Notes: a model not told the origin generated them from the letters alone. A stretch of 6,608 nucleotides of DNA from DATGHS01 sp035307785 (GCA_035307785.1 DATGHS010000198.1:1-6608), one strand, 5' to 3'; shown: positions 1 to 5,916, numbered from the stretch's first letter. Numbers and translations: made by a program.

Positions 1-1498
1 CGCGGATGGTGCTGGACCTATCGCCTTGGCCGGCGTGATGGGCGGCCTAGAGACGGAAGTCACCGCGCAGACGAAGAACATCCTGCTCGAATCGGCCAGC
101 TTCGATTACGTCAGCATTCGCCGCACCATGCGCGCATTGAATCTGCCCAGCGAAGCAAGCATGCGCTTCAGCAAGGGTGTCCACCCAGAGATGGTAAGGC
201 CGGCCGCCCAGCGCGCGGCGGAATTCATGGCCCAGTATGCCAGCGGGGCCGTGTGCGATGGTGAGGTCGATTGCTACCCGGCCAAACCCAAGCCGCAAGT
301 CATCGAGTTGCCAATGGCCGAACTCCGCCGAGTGCTCGGCATGGATTTTCCCGTTACCGAGGCGGAGCGAATTCTTAAGTCGCTGGAATTCCACATTGAA
401 AAGGTCGCGGGCGACGTGCTTAGGGTGAAAGCGCCGCCGCACCGGCTCGACATTCAGGAAGGCGCCGCGGATTTGATCGAAGATTTGGCGCGCATATACG
501 GCTACGATAATCTACCGGCCGAAGTGTTGCACGATGCCTTGCCGGAACAGCGCGGCAACCGTGCGCTGGAACTCGAAGAGCGCGTGCGCGATCTGCTGAC
601 GGAAGCGGGGCTGACCGAAGCGATCACCTACGCGATGACCACGGCGGAGCGCGAAGCGCCGCTGACCGGCGCATCTTTGGATTACGTCACGATCCTGAAT
701 GAAATCAGCAACGACCGCAAGGTGATGCGCCGTAGCGTGCTGGCCGGCTTGCTGGAGGTGGCCGCAAACAACCTCAAGCATACAAACACGGTGCCGATGT
801 TCGAAGTAGGCCCGGTGTATCTCCCGAAGGCTGGCGAAAAGCTACCTCAAGAGCCGCGTCGGTTAGCAATAGTGCTCAGCGGCAAGCGAACGAGCGAATT
901 TTGGGGGGAATCCGCGGCCGGCGTGGGGCCGGAATTGGATTTCTTCGATCTTAAAGGCCTGATGGAATCGCTGGTCGCGGAACTGCACCTGGGCGACGTG
1001 AGATTTCAGAAATCGTCCACCGCGTGGTTGCATCCCGGCAAGTCAGCGGAAATCGTGGTCGCAGGCAAATCTGCGGGACAATTCGGGCAATTGCATCCAC
1101 GCGTGGCGCCGAAGTTCGACCTCGCCGGTAAGACCGTCCTGGCGGCCGAACTGGATCTCGACGCGCTGCTCGCCAACGTGCCGGGTCGCTATCGTTACGT
1201 CCCGGTCCCAAAACACCCGGCCAATTTGCGTGACATTGCGGTCGTGGTGGAAGAAGCCGTCACCGCCGAGCGCGTGCAAGCCGAGCTTCGGGCCGGCGGC
1301 GGCGAATTACTGGCCGGCATCCGGCTCTTCGACGTGTACCGCGGCCCCAGCATTCCGTCCGGCACCAAAAGCCTGGCTTATGCCCTCACCTACCAGGCCC
1401 CCGACCGCACGCTTACCGACAAGGAAGTGAACCAGGCACACTCCAAAATCGAGAATCGGCTCAAGCATGTGCTGAAAGCGCAGATTCGCGGCAAATGA
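1..1498 (+). CDS. pheT: Phenylalanyl-tRNA synthetase beta subunit, 3' part (5' end outside window)
   Basis: Beta chain of the cytoplasmic alpha2-beta2 enzyme that charges tRNA-Phe. The frame is open from base 2, so the gene runs in from the left; a TTG at 26 lies inside the conserved stretch GPIALAGVMGG and is not the start. About 498 residues are visible of a protein usually near 800. Seen in order: the end of the B3/B4 editing domain (GVMGG near base 40), the B5 domain (about 290-520, ending ARIYGYDNLP), the catalytic-like B6/B7 fold (about 530-1190), and the C-terminal FDX-ACB anticodon-binding domain (about 1195-1490, LRDIAVVV and SLAYALTYQ). The Mg-binding segment of B5 reads RLDIQEGAADLIED, with one residue more between the two aspartates than the E. 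coli D-x5-D-x2-E-E pattern, and Asp in place of the last Glu. The N-terminal EMAP-like tRNA-binding domain is not visible. pheS would be expected upstream. Identification is firm. Confidence 0.97.
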   Translation, partial: ADGAGPIALAGVMGGLETEVTAQTKNILLESASFDYVSIRRTMRALNLPSEASMRFSKGVHPEMVRPAAQRAAEFMAQYASGAVCDGEVDCYPAKPKPQVIELPMAELRRVLGMDFPVTEAERILKSLEFHIEKVAGDVLRVKAPPHRLDIQEGAADLIEDLARIYGYDNLPAEVLHDALPEQRGNRALELEERVRDLLTEAGLTEAITYAMTTAEREAPLTGASLDYVTILNEISNDRKVMRRSVLAGLLEVAANNLKHTNTVPMFEVGPVYLPKAGEKLPQEPRRLAIVLSGKRTSEFWGESAAGVGPELDFFDLKGLMESLVAELHLGDVRFQKSSTAWLHPGKSAEIVVAGKSAGQFGQLHPRVAPKFDLAGKTVLAAELDLDALLANVPGRYRYVPVPKHPANLRDIAVVVEEAVTAERVQAELRAGGGELLAGIRLFDVYRGPSIPSGTKSLAYALTYQAPDRTLTDKEVNQAHSKIENRLKHVLKAQIRGK

Positions 1499-1502
1499 CG
1501 TA

Positions 1503-1554
1503 ACAAGGTGACAAGGTGAAGAATATTCCCTTGTCACCTTATCACCTTGTCACC
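1503..1554. repeat. Inverted octamer repeat cluster after pheT
   Basis: Two direct copies of ACAAGGTG (1503-1510, 1511-1518) face three copies of TTGTCACC or TTATCACC (1531-1538, 1539-1546, 1547-1554), which are the complementary unit. They can pair in more than one register: 1505-1516 with 1529-1540 gives a perfect 12-bp stem with a 12-nt loop, and 1507-1519 with 1542-1554 gives a perfect 13-bp stem. The cluster begins 4 nt after the pheT stop codon, and the 12-bp stem 6 nt after it. No T-run follows, so a classic intrinsic terminator is not supported, though it may still act as a 3' mRNA structure. Confidence 0.8.
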
Positions 1555-1582
1555 CCGTCTTCCCCTCCAAACGAAATCTCCT

Positions 1583-1588
1583 TATAAT
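1583..1588 (+). promoter_or_regulatory. Candidate -10 box for the protease gene
   Basis: A perfect TATAAT lies 32 nt upstream of the protease start codon, in a spacer that also holds the pheT 3' hairpin. The region 16-18 bp further upstream (about 1559-1566) is pyrimidine-rich and has no convincing TTGACA-like box, so this is a tentative promoter only. It would give the protease its own transcript separate from pheT. Confidence 0.35.
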
Positions 1589-1609
1589 CCAGCATCTTTC
1601 CTTCGCCAC

Positions 1610-1615
1610 AAGGAG
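1610..1615 (+). promoter_or_regulatory. Shine-Dalgarno site of the S41 protease
   Basis: AAGGAG with 5 nt to the ATG at 1621. This is one of the two strongest ribosome binding sites in the window and fixes the protease start. Confidence 0.8.
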
Positions 1616-1620
1616 CATTC

Positions 1621-3006
1621 ATGTCGCGCTGGAACCTGGCTTGGCTGCTTGGCCTTCCTTCCGTTGTCATTGTCGGTCTTACGATTGCGTTTTGTGCCCC
1701 GCGGGGCAACAAGAACCAGGAACAGCAGTACGAATTGCAAGCGCTGATGATCGATGTCCTGAGAGAGGTCGACGACAACTACGTCCGCGAATTGACGCCG
1801 GAGCAGCGCCAGAAGCTAGTTGAAGACATGATCAATGGCGGCCTGTCGCGGCTCGATCCGTATTCCGCCTACTTCAACGCCGACGATTTCAAAGCTTTTG
1901 AAAAATCCAGCGAAGGCGCGTTCGGCGGCGTGGGCATTCAGATCAACCAGGACCGAAAAACGGGCCTGCTGCAGGTCACTAGCCCGATGGTGGGCACGCC
2001 CGCCTACGAGGCCGGCATTTTGTCCGGCGACTTGATCCTAAAAGTCGATGGCAAAAGCCTCGAAGACGTGAGCATCGACCAGATCATCAAGATGATCCAG
2101 GGCGAACCGGGCACCGAGGTCACCCTCACGGTGTTGCACGAAGGCGGTAAGGAGCCGGTGGATTACAAGCTCAAGAGAGCGAAAATCGAGATTGAAGCCG
2201 TCATGGCCGATCAGCGCAAGCCCGACAACCCGGCCGAATGGGACTTCGTGATCGACAAGACCAACCGCATCGCTTACATCCGCCTGATCGCCTTCAGCGA
2301 GCACGCGGCAACCGATTTGCGCAAAGTAGTTGAAAAACTCGAGCACGAACAGAATATTCGCGGTCTGGTACTCGATCTGCGCGACAATCCCGGCGGGTTG
2401 CTGTCGGCTGCCGTGGAAATCAGCGACATGCTGCTCGACACTGGCAAGATCGTGAGCATCCGCGACCGGCAGGGGCACGAGAAGGTTTACGATGCGAAAG
2501 CGAGCGGTACCTTGCTCGATCCGCCAAGCGCGCATCCGGTCGCAATCCTCATCAATCGCCATTCCGCCAGCGCCAGCGAGATCGTCTCGGCCGCGCTGCA
2601 AGACAACAATCGGGCCGTAATTGTGGGCGAGCGAAGTTTTGGCAAGGGCAGCGTGCAAAACATCATCAAGCTGCCAAACCATGAGCCGCCGGTTGCGCTG
2701 AAGCTGACGACCGCCAGCTACTGGCGGCCGAGCGGAGCGAATATTCACCGCCACACCGACATGAAAGATACCGACGTATGGGGGGTGAAGCCGAATCCGG
2801 GCTATGAAGTGAAGCTCACCGATGCCGAGCGCTTCCAATACGTTTCCTGGCGCCGGCAGCGCGATATCGTGCAGGGCAAGCCCGGTGCCGCTGTTGCGAA
2901 GCCGGATCGCACCGAGAAGGATTCGAGCAAGGAATCCGCCGTATTTCAGGATCGCGTGCTGGAAAAAGCGCTGGAATACATTCGGGGCGAGCTGAACAAA
3001 TCGTGA
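1621..3006 (+). CDS. C-terminal processing peptidase (PDZ + S41 family), membrane-anchored or exported
   Basis: Serine protease of the CtpA/CtpB/Prc type, which trims or degrades envelope proteins from their C-termini in the periplasm. It has 461 residues. Residues 5-26 form one hydrophobic segment after a short basic N-terminus (signal anchor or uncleaved signal); a Cys at 25 is preceded by Phe, a poor lipobox. A PDZ domain spans about 97-175 (FGGVGIQI, then GDLILKVDG). The S41 catalytic domain spans about 215-375. By alignment with E. coli Prc, the nucleophile is Ser317 in SASASEIVSAALQD and the general base is Lys342 in FGKGSVQ, 25 residues apart as in Prc, with Gln346 completing the site. 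LDLRDNPGG at 251-259 is also typical. The C-terminal 60 residues are charged and low in complexity. The start at 1621 is set by AAGGAG 5 nt upstream. The substrate is unknown, and I assign no more specific symbol because ctpA, ctpB and prc cannot be told apart here. Confidence 0.95.
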   Translation: MSRWNLAWLLGLPSVVIVGLTIAFCAPRGNKNQEQQYELQALMIDVLREVDDNYVRELTPEQRQKLVEDMINGGLSRLDPYSAYFNADDFKAFEKSSEGAFGGVGIQINQDRKTGLLQVTSPMVGTPAYEAGILSGDLILKVDGKSLEDVSIDQIIKMIQGEPGTEVTLTVLHEGGKEPVDYKLKRAKIEIEAVMADQRKPDNPAEWDFVIDKTNRIAYIRLIAFSEHAATDLRKVVEKLEHEQNIRGLVLDLRDNPGGLLSAAVEISDMLLDTGKIVSIRDRQGHEKVYDAKASGTLLDPPSAHPVAILINRHSASASEIVSAALQDNNRAVIVGERSFGKGSVQNIIKLPNHEPPVALKLTTASYWRPSGANIHRHTDMKDTDVWGVKPNPGYEVKLTDAERFQYVSWRRQRDIVQGKPGAAVAKPDRTEKDSSKESAVFQDRVLEKALEYIRGELNKS

Positions 3007-3015
3007 TCGTGATCC

Positions 3016-3085
3016 GCGGGGCTCGAAGACTCGCCCCGCGGCTTGGCACAGTAAATAAGCCGCGGGGCGAGTCTTCGAGCCCCGC
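3016..3085. repeat. 29-bp perfect inverted repeat (hairpin) between protease and pseudouridine synthase
   Basis: Arms 3016-3044 and 3057-3085 are exact reverse complements (29 bp) around a 12-nt loop, 3045-3056. Each arm also carries its own short inverted pair: GCGGGGC at 3016-3022 with GCCCCGC at 3033-3039, and the same two words at 3062-3068 and 3079-3085. The element can therefore fold as one long hairpin or as two small ones. It begins 9 nt after the protease stop and ends 13 nt before the next start. No T-tract follows. It looks like a dispersed genomic palindrome rather than a gene-specific terminator, but a second copy is not present in the window to prove this. Confidence 0.9.
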
Positions 3086-3098
3086 AGGTTCCATTCAA

Positions 3099-3779
3099 AT
3101 GCACGTCCTTTTCGAGGATTATCACTGCTTAGCGGTAAACAAGCCCGCCGGCTTGCTCACGCAAGCGCCGCCGGGCGTTCCTTCCCTTGAAGCGCTCGTT
3201 CGCACTTACATCAAAGAGAAATACCACAAGCCGGGCAATGTGTACCTCGGCATTCCACATCGGCTAGATCGGCCGGTAGGCGGCGTCATCGCCTTCGCAC
3301 GCAATACGAAAGCAGCCCAGCGGCTGGCCGCTCAATTTCAAAAGCACCAGGTGGAAAAAGTTTACTGGGCCCTTGTGCAAGGCGAGCCAGTGCCGGAATC
3401 TGGCATCATGGAAGACTGGCTGCGTAAGTTGCCGGAGCAATCGCGCACGGAAGTGGCGGCTGACGGCGAAGTCGGTGCAAAGAAGGCAGTCCTGGAGTAT
3501 CGTTGCTTGCAGCAAGTTGACGGTGGCACGCTGCTGGAAATCTGCCCGCGCACCGGCCGCTCGCATCAGATTCGCATTCAGCTAGCTAGCCGCGGTTATC
3601 CCGTCTGGGGCGATAAGCTATACGGATCAAGCATCCCGTTTGGCCCGCCAGCCGAGTTGCCGCGCGATCAAATCATTGCTTTGCATGCGCGGGGCCTCAC
3701 TTTCATGCATCCGACGAAGCGCGAACCGGTCACGGCAATGGCACCATTGCCCGAGTATTGGCCGGTCAATCCAACTTAA
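3099..3779 (+). CDS. RluA-family RNA pseudouridine synthase
   Basis: Converts specific uridines in rRNA or tRNA to pseudouridine in the cytoplasm. It has 226 residues from the chosen start. The catalytic motif HRLD is at 54-57 with Asp57 as the nucleophile, followed by RPVGGVIAFAR. The family's RTGRSHQIRIQL motif is at 151-162 and the C-terminal LHARGLTFMHP at 196-205. There is no S4 RNA-binding domain at the N-terminus, so this is a short, catalytic-domain-only member. The frame is open back to a GTG at 3003, but that extension would translate the 29-bp palindrome. The family's normal beginning (FEDYHCLAVNKPAGLLTQ) starts right after ATG 3099, so I take 3099; only a weak AGG lies 10 nt upstream. 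The target site cannot be deduced. It ends 6 bp from the stop of the convergent phosphatase gene. Confidence 0.93.
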   Translation: MHVLFEDYHCLAVNKPAGLLTQAPPGVPSLEALVRTYIKEKYHKPGNVYLGIPHRLDRPVGGVIAFARNTKAAQRLAAQFQKHQVEKVYWALVQGEPVPESGIMEDWLRKLPEQSRTEVAADGEVGAKKAVLEYRCLQQVDGGTLLEICPRTGRSHQIRIQLASRGYPVWGDKLYGSSIPFGPPAELPRDQIIALHARGLTFMHPTKREPVTAMAPLPEYWPVNPT

Positions 3780-3785
3780 CTCCCC

Positions 3786-4589
3786 CTATCCCCTTTCCCT
3801 GAGAGGAATGGGGGAAATTACTGCTCCCCCCTCCGTCTTAGAGAAGGGCGTCGGTGGGTTACGTTCTTTTACTCGCTCCATCACTGCAATCGCTACCAAA
3901 TTGCACGCCATGCCGATTACGATGCCGCCCACCACGTCGCTGAACCAGTGTGCGCCGAGATAGACACGACTGAAACCAATCGCTAGGATCAACGCGCTGC
4001 AACCGGCGTAGCTAGCCCATCTCCGATTCGGCCAGAAGCGCGCCAACAGATAAGCGAGCAAGCCAAACACCAGGACGGCGCCGGCGGTGTGCCCGCTGGG
4101 GAAACTGCCGTTGATCGGGAATTCGAACGGATCGGGAAATACTGGTCGCGGCTTGCCAACCACGGCCTTCAACACGTGGACGAGCAAGTAGCCGGTGCAA
4201 ATGGACGTCATCCATGCCAGGGCCAATCGCCAGTGCCGGCACACGGCCAGCATCAGCGCTATGAGTGTGGTTTCCAGGAACAGCATGCGTGTGCTGGCAA
4301 GATAGGTGAAGGCCTGTAAGAACGCGACGAGCGATGGTGCGGTTCGCCCATGTTGATGCAACCGCTCGCAACAAACGCGATCCCATTCCGCCAGCGGCGC
4401 CCATTCCCAAAGGACCGCCCGCGTGAGCAGAATGAACAACAACAACATCGCGAACGCTGCAAAGACTAGCAAATCATAGCGAACACGTGCCGCGCTGAAT
4501 TCTGACCTCTGACTTCTGACTTCTGTTTCCTGACCCCTGACTTCTGATCTCCGTGCCACGGCTGCTTGCCTTAGCTCACTGATGCCCAT
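3786..4589 (-). CDS. PAP2-family membrane phosphatase
   Basis: Integral membrane phosphatase of the PAP2/undecaprenyl-pyrophosphate phosphatase type, expected to dephosphorylate lipid phosphates or pyrophosphates. The chosen start gives 267 residues. All three signature motifs are intact: KAVVGKPRP (K-x6-RP, 141-149), PSGH (164-167) and SRVYLGAHWFSD (SR-x5-H-x3-D, 207-218). Several hydrophobic stretches fit the usual multi-pass fold, the first at about 40-57. I prefer ATG 4589-4587 because AGGGA lies 7 nt before it; an in-frame ATG at 4622 adds 11 residues and lacks such a site. Both ends are odd. Residues about 14-30 are encoded by a heptamer tandem repeat (SEVRGQE, TEVRSQR), and the hydrophilic C-terminus (from about NPPTPFSK) is encoded by purine-rich foldback DNA. 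Either the reading frame grew into repeats, or the true N-terminus is shorter; a TTG at 4472 just before the first membrane helix is a weaker possibility. The substrate is unknown. Confidence 0.9.
   Translation of the reverse strand: MGISELRQAAVARRSEVRGQETEVRSQRSEFSAARVRYDLLVFAAFAMLLLFILLTRAVLWEWAPLAEWDRVCCERLHQHGRTAPSLVAFLQAFTYLASTRMLFLETTLIALMLAVCRHWRLALAWMTSICTGYLLVHVLKAVVGKPRPVFPDPFEFPINGSFPSGHTAGAVLVFGLLAYLLARFWPNRRWASYAGCSALILAIGFSRVYLGAHWFSDVVGGIVIGMACNLVAIAVMERVKERNPPTPFSKTEGGAVISPIPLRERG
3790..3813. repeat. Imperfect hairpin at the convergent gene junction
   Basis: CCCCTTTCC (3790-3798) faces GGAATGGGG (3805-3813): a 9-bp stem with one T/T mismatch and a 6-nt loop. It starts 10 nt after the stop of the pseudouridine synthase and lies inside the last codons of the phosphatase on the other strand. 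It could serve as a shared 3' structure for the convergent genes, but no T-run follows on either strand, so a terminator is not claimed. Confidence 0.45.
4501..4549. repeat. Tandem heptamer repeat, seven units of about YCTGACY
   Basis: Seven consecutive 7-bp units fill 4501-4549: TCTGACC, TCTGACT, TCTGACT, TCTGTTT, CCTGACC, CCTGACT, TCTGATC. Units 1-3, 5 and 6 are nearly identical; units 4 and 7 have diverged. Because 7 is not a multiple of 3, three units make a 7-residue period in the minus-strand protein (SEVRGQE / TEVRSQR / SEF). Heptanucleotide tandem repeats of this kind are known as dispersed elements in cyanobacteria and some other bacteria; here the array lies inside the 5' part of the phosphatase reading frame. 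Confidence 0.85.
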
Positions 4590-4601
4590 AGTTGAATCCC
4601 T

Positions 4602-4614
4602 GGAACCGAGTTCC
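4602..4614. promoter_or_regulatory. Small palindrome in the divergent intergenic region (possible operator)
   Basis: GGAAC-CGA-GTTCC lies in the roughly 60 bp between the divergent phosphatase and superoxide dismutase starts, where promoters for both must sit unless the phosphatase starts further inside. A 5-3-5 dyad this short occurs often by chance, and no regulator is identified. Confidence 0.2.
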
Positions 4615-4637
4615 GTTCCCATTCCGATTGAGCCACC

Positions 4638-4643
4638 AAGGAG
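4638..4643 (+). promoter_or_regulatory. Shine-Dalgarno site that decides the superoxide dismutase start
   Basis: AAGGAG ends directly at the first in-frame ATG (4644), leaving no spacer, but sits 6 nt before the second ATG (4650). The usual spacing therefore selects 4650. Confidence 0.75.
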
Positions 4644-4649
4644 ATGCCC

Positions 4650-5360
4650 ATGCCGCTGTTGACACGCCGCCAGATGCTACTGACCGCCGGCGCCGGCGCT
4701 GCCGGATTGCTCCTACCGAAGCTGTCGCTCCTTGCCGACGACAAGCCCGGCTTCACGCTACCCAAGTTACCATACGCCTACGATGCATTGGAACCCCACA
4801 TTGATGCGGAAACCATGCAGATTCACCACGACAAGCACCATCAAGCTTATGTAGATAACCTGAACAAGCTGGTCGCCGGCAGCGAATGGGCGAATAAGTC
4901 GATCGACGAACTGGTCCGCCACATCGATAGCGTACCGGAGAAAGTTCGCCAGGGCGTGATCAACAACGGCGGCGGCCACTGGAACCATAGCTTCTTCTGG
5001 GTCATCATGTGCCCGGCGGCGATGAGCGGCCAGCCCAAGGGCGAACTTGCACGAGCCATCGAGACGTACGGAGGCCTCGACAAGATCAAAAAGGACGTCA
5101 ACGCCGCCGCTACTGCCCGGTTCGGCAGCGGCTGGGGCTGGCTGGTAGTGGGGCCGAACAAGAACCTCACGGTGATCAGCACCGCCAACCAGGACGACCC
5201 GCTGATGAAGGGCCAAACGCCCATCCTCGGCATCGACGTGTGGGAGCACGCGTACTACCTGAAGTACCGCAACCTGCGCGCGAAATACCTGGAAGCTTGG
5301 TGGAATGTCGCGAATTGGGATGCGATTAGCGAGAATTATTCCAAGGCGCTGAAAGGGTAA
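4650..5360 (+). CDS. sodA: Exported superoxide dismutase, Mn-type of the Fe/Mn family
   Basis: Converts superoxide to oxygen and hydrogen peroxide. It has 236 residues from ATG 4650, chosen because AAGGAG is 6 nt upstream (ATG 4644 adds two residues and has no spacer). The N-terminus has a twin-arginine-like signal, TRRQMLL followed by an Ala/Gly/Leu-rich stretch and a plausible cleavage after SLLA (about residue 29), so export in folded form by the Tat system is likely. The rest aligns over its full length with Fe/Mn enzymes. Metal ligands are His59 (QIHHDKHH), His113 (HWNHSFFW), Asp196 and His200 (DVWEHAYYL). The outer-sphere pattern is Mn-like: Gly at the position before HWNH where Fe enzymes carry Gln, and Gln181 in STANQDDPLM. 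Metal choice is still an inference, since cambialistic members exist. A Tat-exported dismutase suggests defence in the periplasm. The gene is divergent from the PAP2 phosphatase and followed 10 nt after its stop by a palindromic repeat. Confidence 0.95.
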   Translation: MPLLTRRQMLLTAGAGAAGLLLPKLSLLADDKPGFTLPKLPYAYDALEPHIDAETMQIHHDKHHQAYVDNLNKLVAGSEWANKSIDELVRHIDSVPEKVRQGVINNGGGHWNHSFFWVIMCPAAMSGQPKGELARAIETYGGLDKIKKDVNAAATARFGSGWGWLVVGPNKNLTVISTANQDDPLMKGQTPILGIDVWEHAYYLKYRNLRAKYLEAWWNVANWDAISENYSKALKG

Positions 5361-5370
5361 AAGGCTTATC

Positions 5371-5420
5371 TGAGCCCGCGGCGCAAGCAAGGGACAGCCC
5401 TTGCTCGCGCTGCGGGCTCA
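5371..5420. repeat. Palindromic repeat, copy A (imperfect)
   Basis: Arms 5371-5393 and 5398-5420 are reverse complements over 23 nt with two mismatches (5380/5411 and 5385/5406) and a 4-nt loop. It matches copy B at 5862-5911 in 46 of 50 positions. It starts 10 nt after the dismutase stop and abuts the first possible ATG of the thioesterase. One mismatch becomes a G-U pair in the plus-strand transcript, the other would be G-U in the opposite transcript. Confidence 0.92.
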
Positions 5421-5432
5421 ATGGTATTCCCC

Positions 5433-5852
5433 ATGAAAACCGCCTTTCGCACACATCGCCGGGTCGAATTCCACGAGACCGACATGGCCGGGATGGTCCA
5501 CTTCAGCAATTTCTTCCGCTATATGGAGGAGGCCGAGGTCGATTTTCTGCGCCATCTGGGGCTCGGCGTCGTGTGGCAGGGCAAGGAGCAGCGCTTTAGT
5601 TTTCCGCGTGTCTCTGCCGCGTGCGATTACTTCATTCCCGCTCGCTTCGAAGACCTGCTGGAAATTCGCATCAGCATTGAGAAAATCGGGACCAAGTCAG
5701 TGACGTACGCGCATGAATTCCATCGCGGCGAGGAAGTGCTGGCACGCGGGGAAATCACGTCGGTGTGTTGCCGCGTCCTGCCGGACGATCGCCTCGAATC
5801 GACGGAGATTCCGCCGGAGATTCGCTCGAAGCTGGAAGCGGCTGGGGGATAA
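5433..5852 (+). CDS. Hot-dog-fold acyl-CoA thioesterase (4HBT/YbgC-like)
   Basis: Predicted cytoplasmic thioesterase that hydrolyses acyl-CoA or related thioesters. It has 139 residues from ATG 5433, the usual size of a single hot-dog domain. The family signature is FHETDMAGMVHFSNFFRYME: Asp17 aligns with the catalytic aspartate of 4-hydroxybenzoyl-CoA thioesterase and YbgC, followed by the long central helix. The His found seven residues after that Asp in YbgC is Phe here, with a His one residue earlier, so it is not a strict YbgC. An ATG at 5421 adds four residues but touches the palindrome, leaving no room for ribosome binding; no clear Shine-Dalgarno site precedes either. There is no Tol-Pal neighbour as ybgC would have, so no role is assigned beyond the family. 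The gene lies between two copies of the same palindromic repeat, about 490 bp apart. Confidence 0.88.
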   Translation: MKTAFRTHRRVEFHETDMAGMVHFSNFFRYMEEAEVDFLRHLGLGVVWQGKEQRFSFPRVSAACDYFIPARFEDLLEIRISIEKIGTKSVTYAHEFHRGEEVLARGEITSVCCRVLPDDRLESTEIPPEIRSKLEAAGG

Positions 5853-5856
5853 GTTT

Positions 5857-5916
5857 TGTAATGAGCCCGCAGCGCAAGCAAGGGACGTCCCTTGCTTGCG
5901 CTGCGGGCTCATTACA
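5857..5916. repeat. Palindromic repeat, copy B: perfect 60-bp palindrome without spacer
   Basis: Bases 5857-5886 are the exact reverse complement of 5887-5916, centred on GGGAC/GTCCC. The inner 50 bp (5862-5911) match copy A at 92%. The core starts 9 nt after the thioesterase stop. Its flanks are TTT on both sides, which might be a 3-bp target duplication but is too short to be convincing. TTTT follows on the plus strand at 5917-5920, so weak terminator activity is possible. On both strands it translates into the same peptide (SPQRKQGTSLACAAGS), which gives rise to misleading small open frames. Confidence 0.95.

Noticed and set aside
1499..1620. CRISPR array from the repeated octamers
   Set aside because: The units are 8 bp, partly inverted and without unique spacers.
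2038..2838. A 266-residue open frame on the minus strand inside the protease gene
   Set aside because: It lies antisense to a clearly conserved S41 protease, has no recognisable domain, and is explained by the GC-rich codon pattern of the real gene.
3003..3098. N-terminal extension of the pseudouridine synthase from GTG 3003
   Set aside because: The added 32 residues translate the 29-bp palindrome, and the family's normal start follows ATG 3099.
4767..5390. A 207-residue minus-strand open frame across the dismutase gene
   Set aside because: It is antisense to a fully conserved superoxide dismutase, runs into palindrome copy A, and shows no motif of its own.
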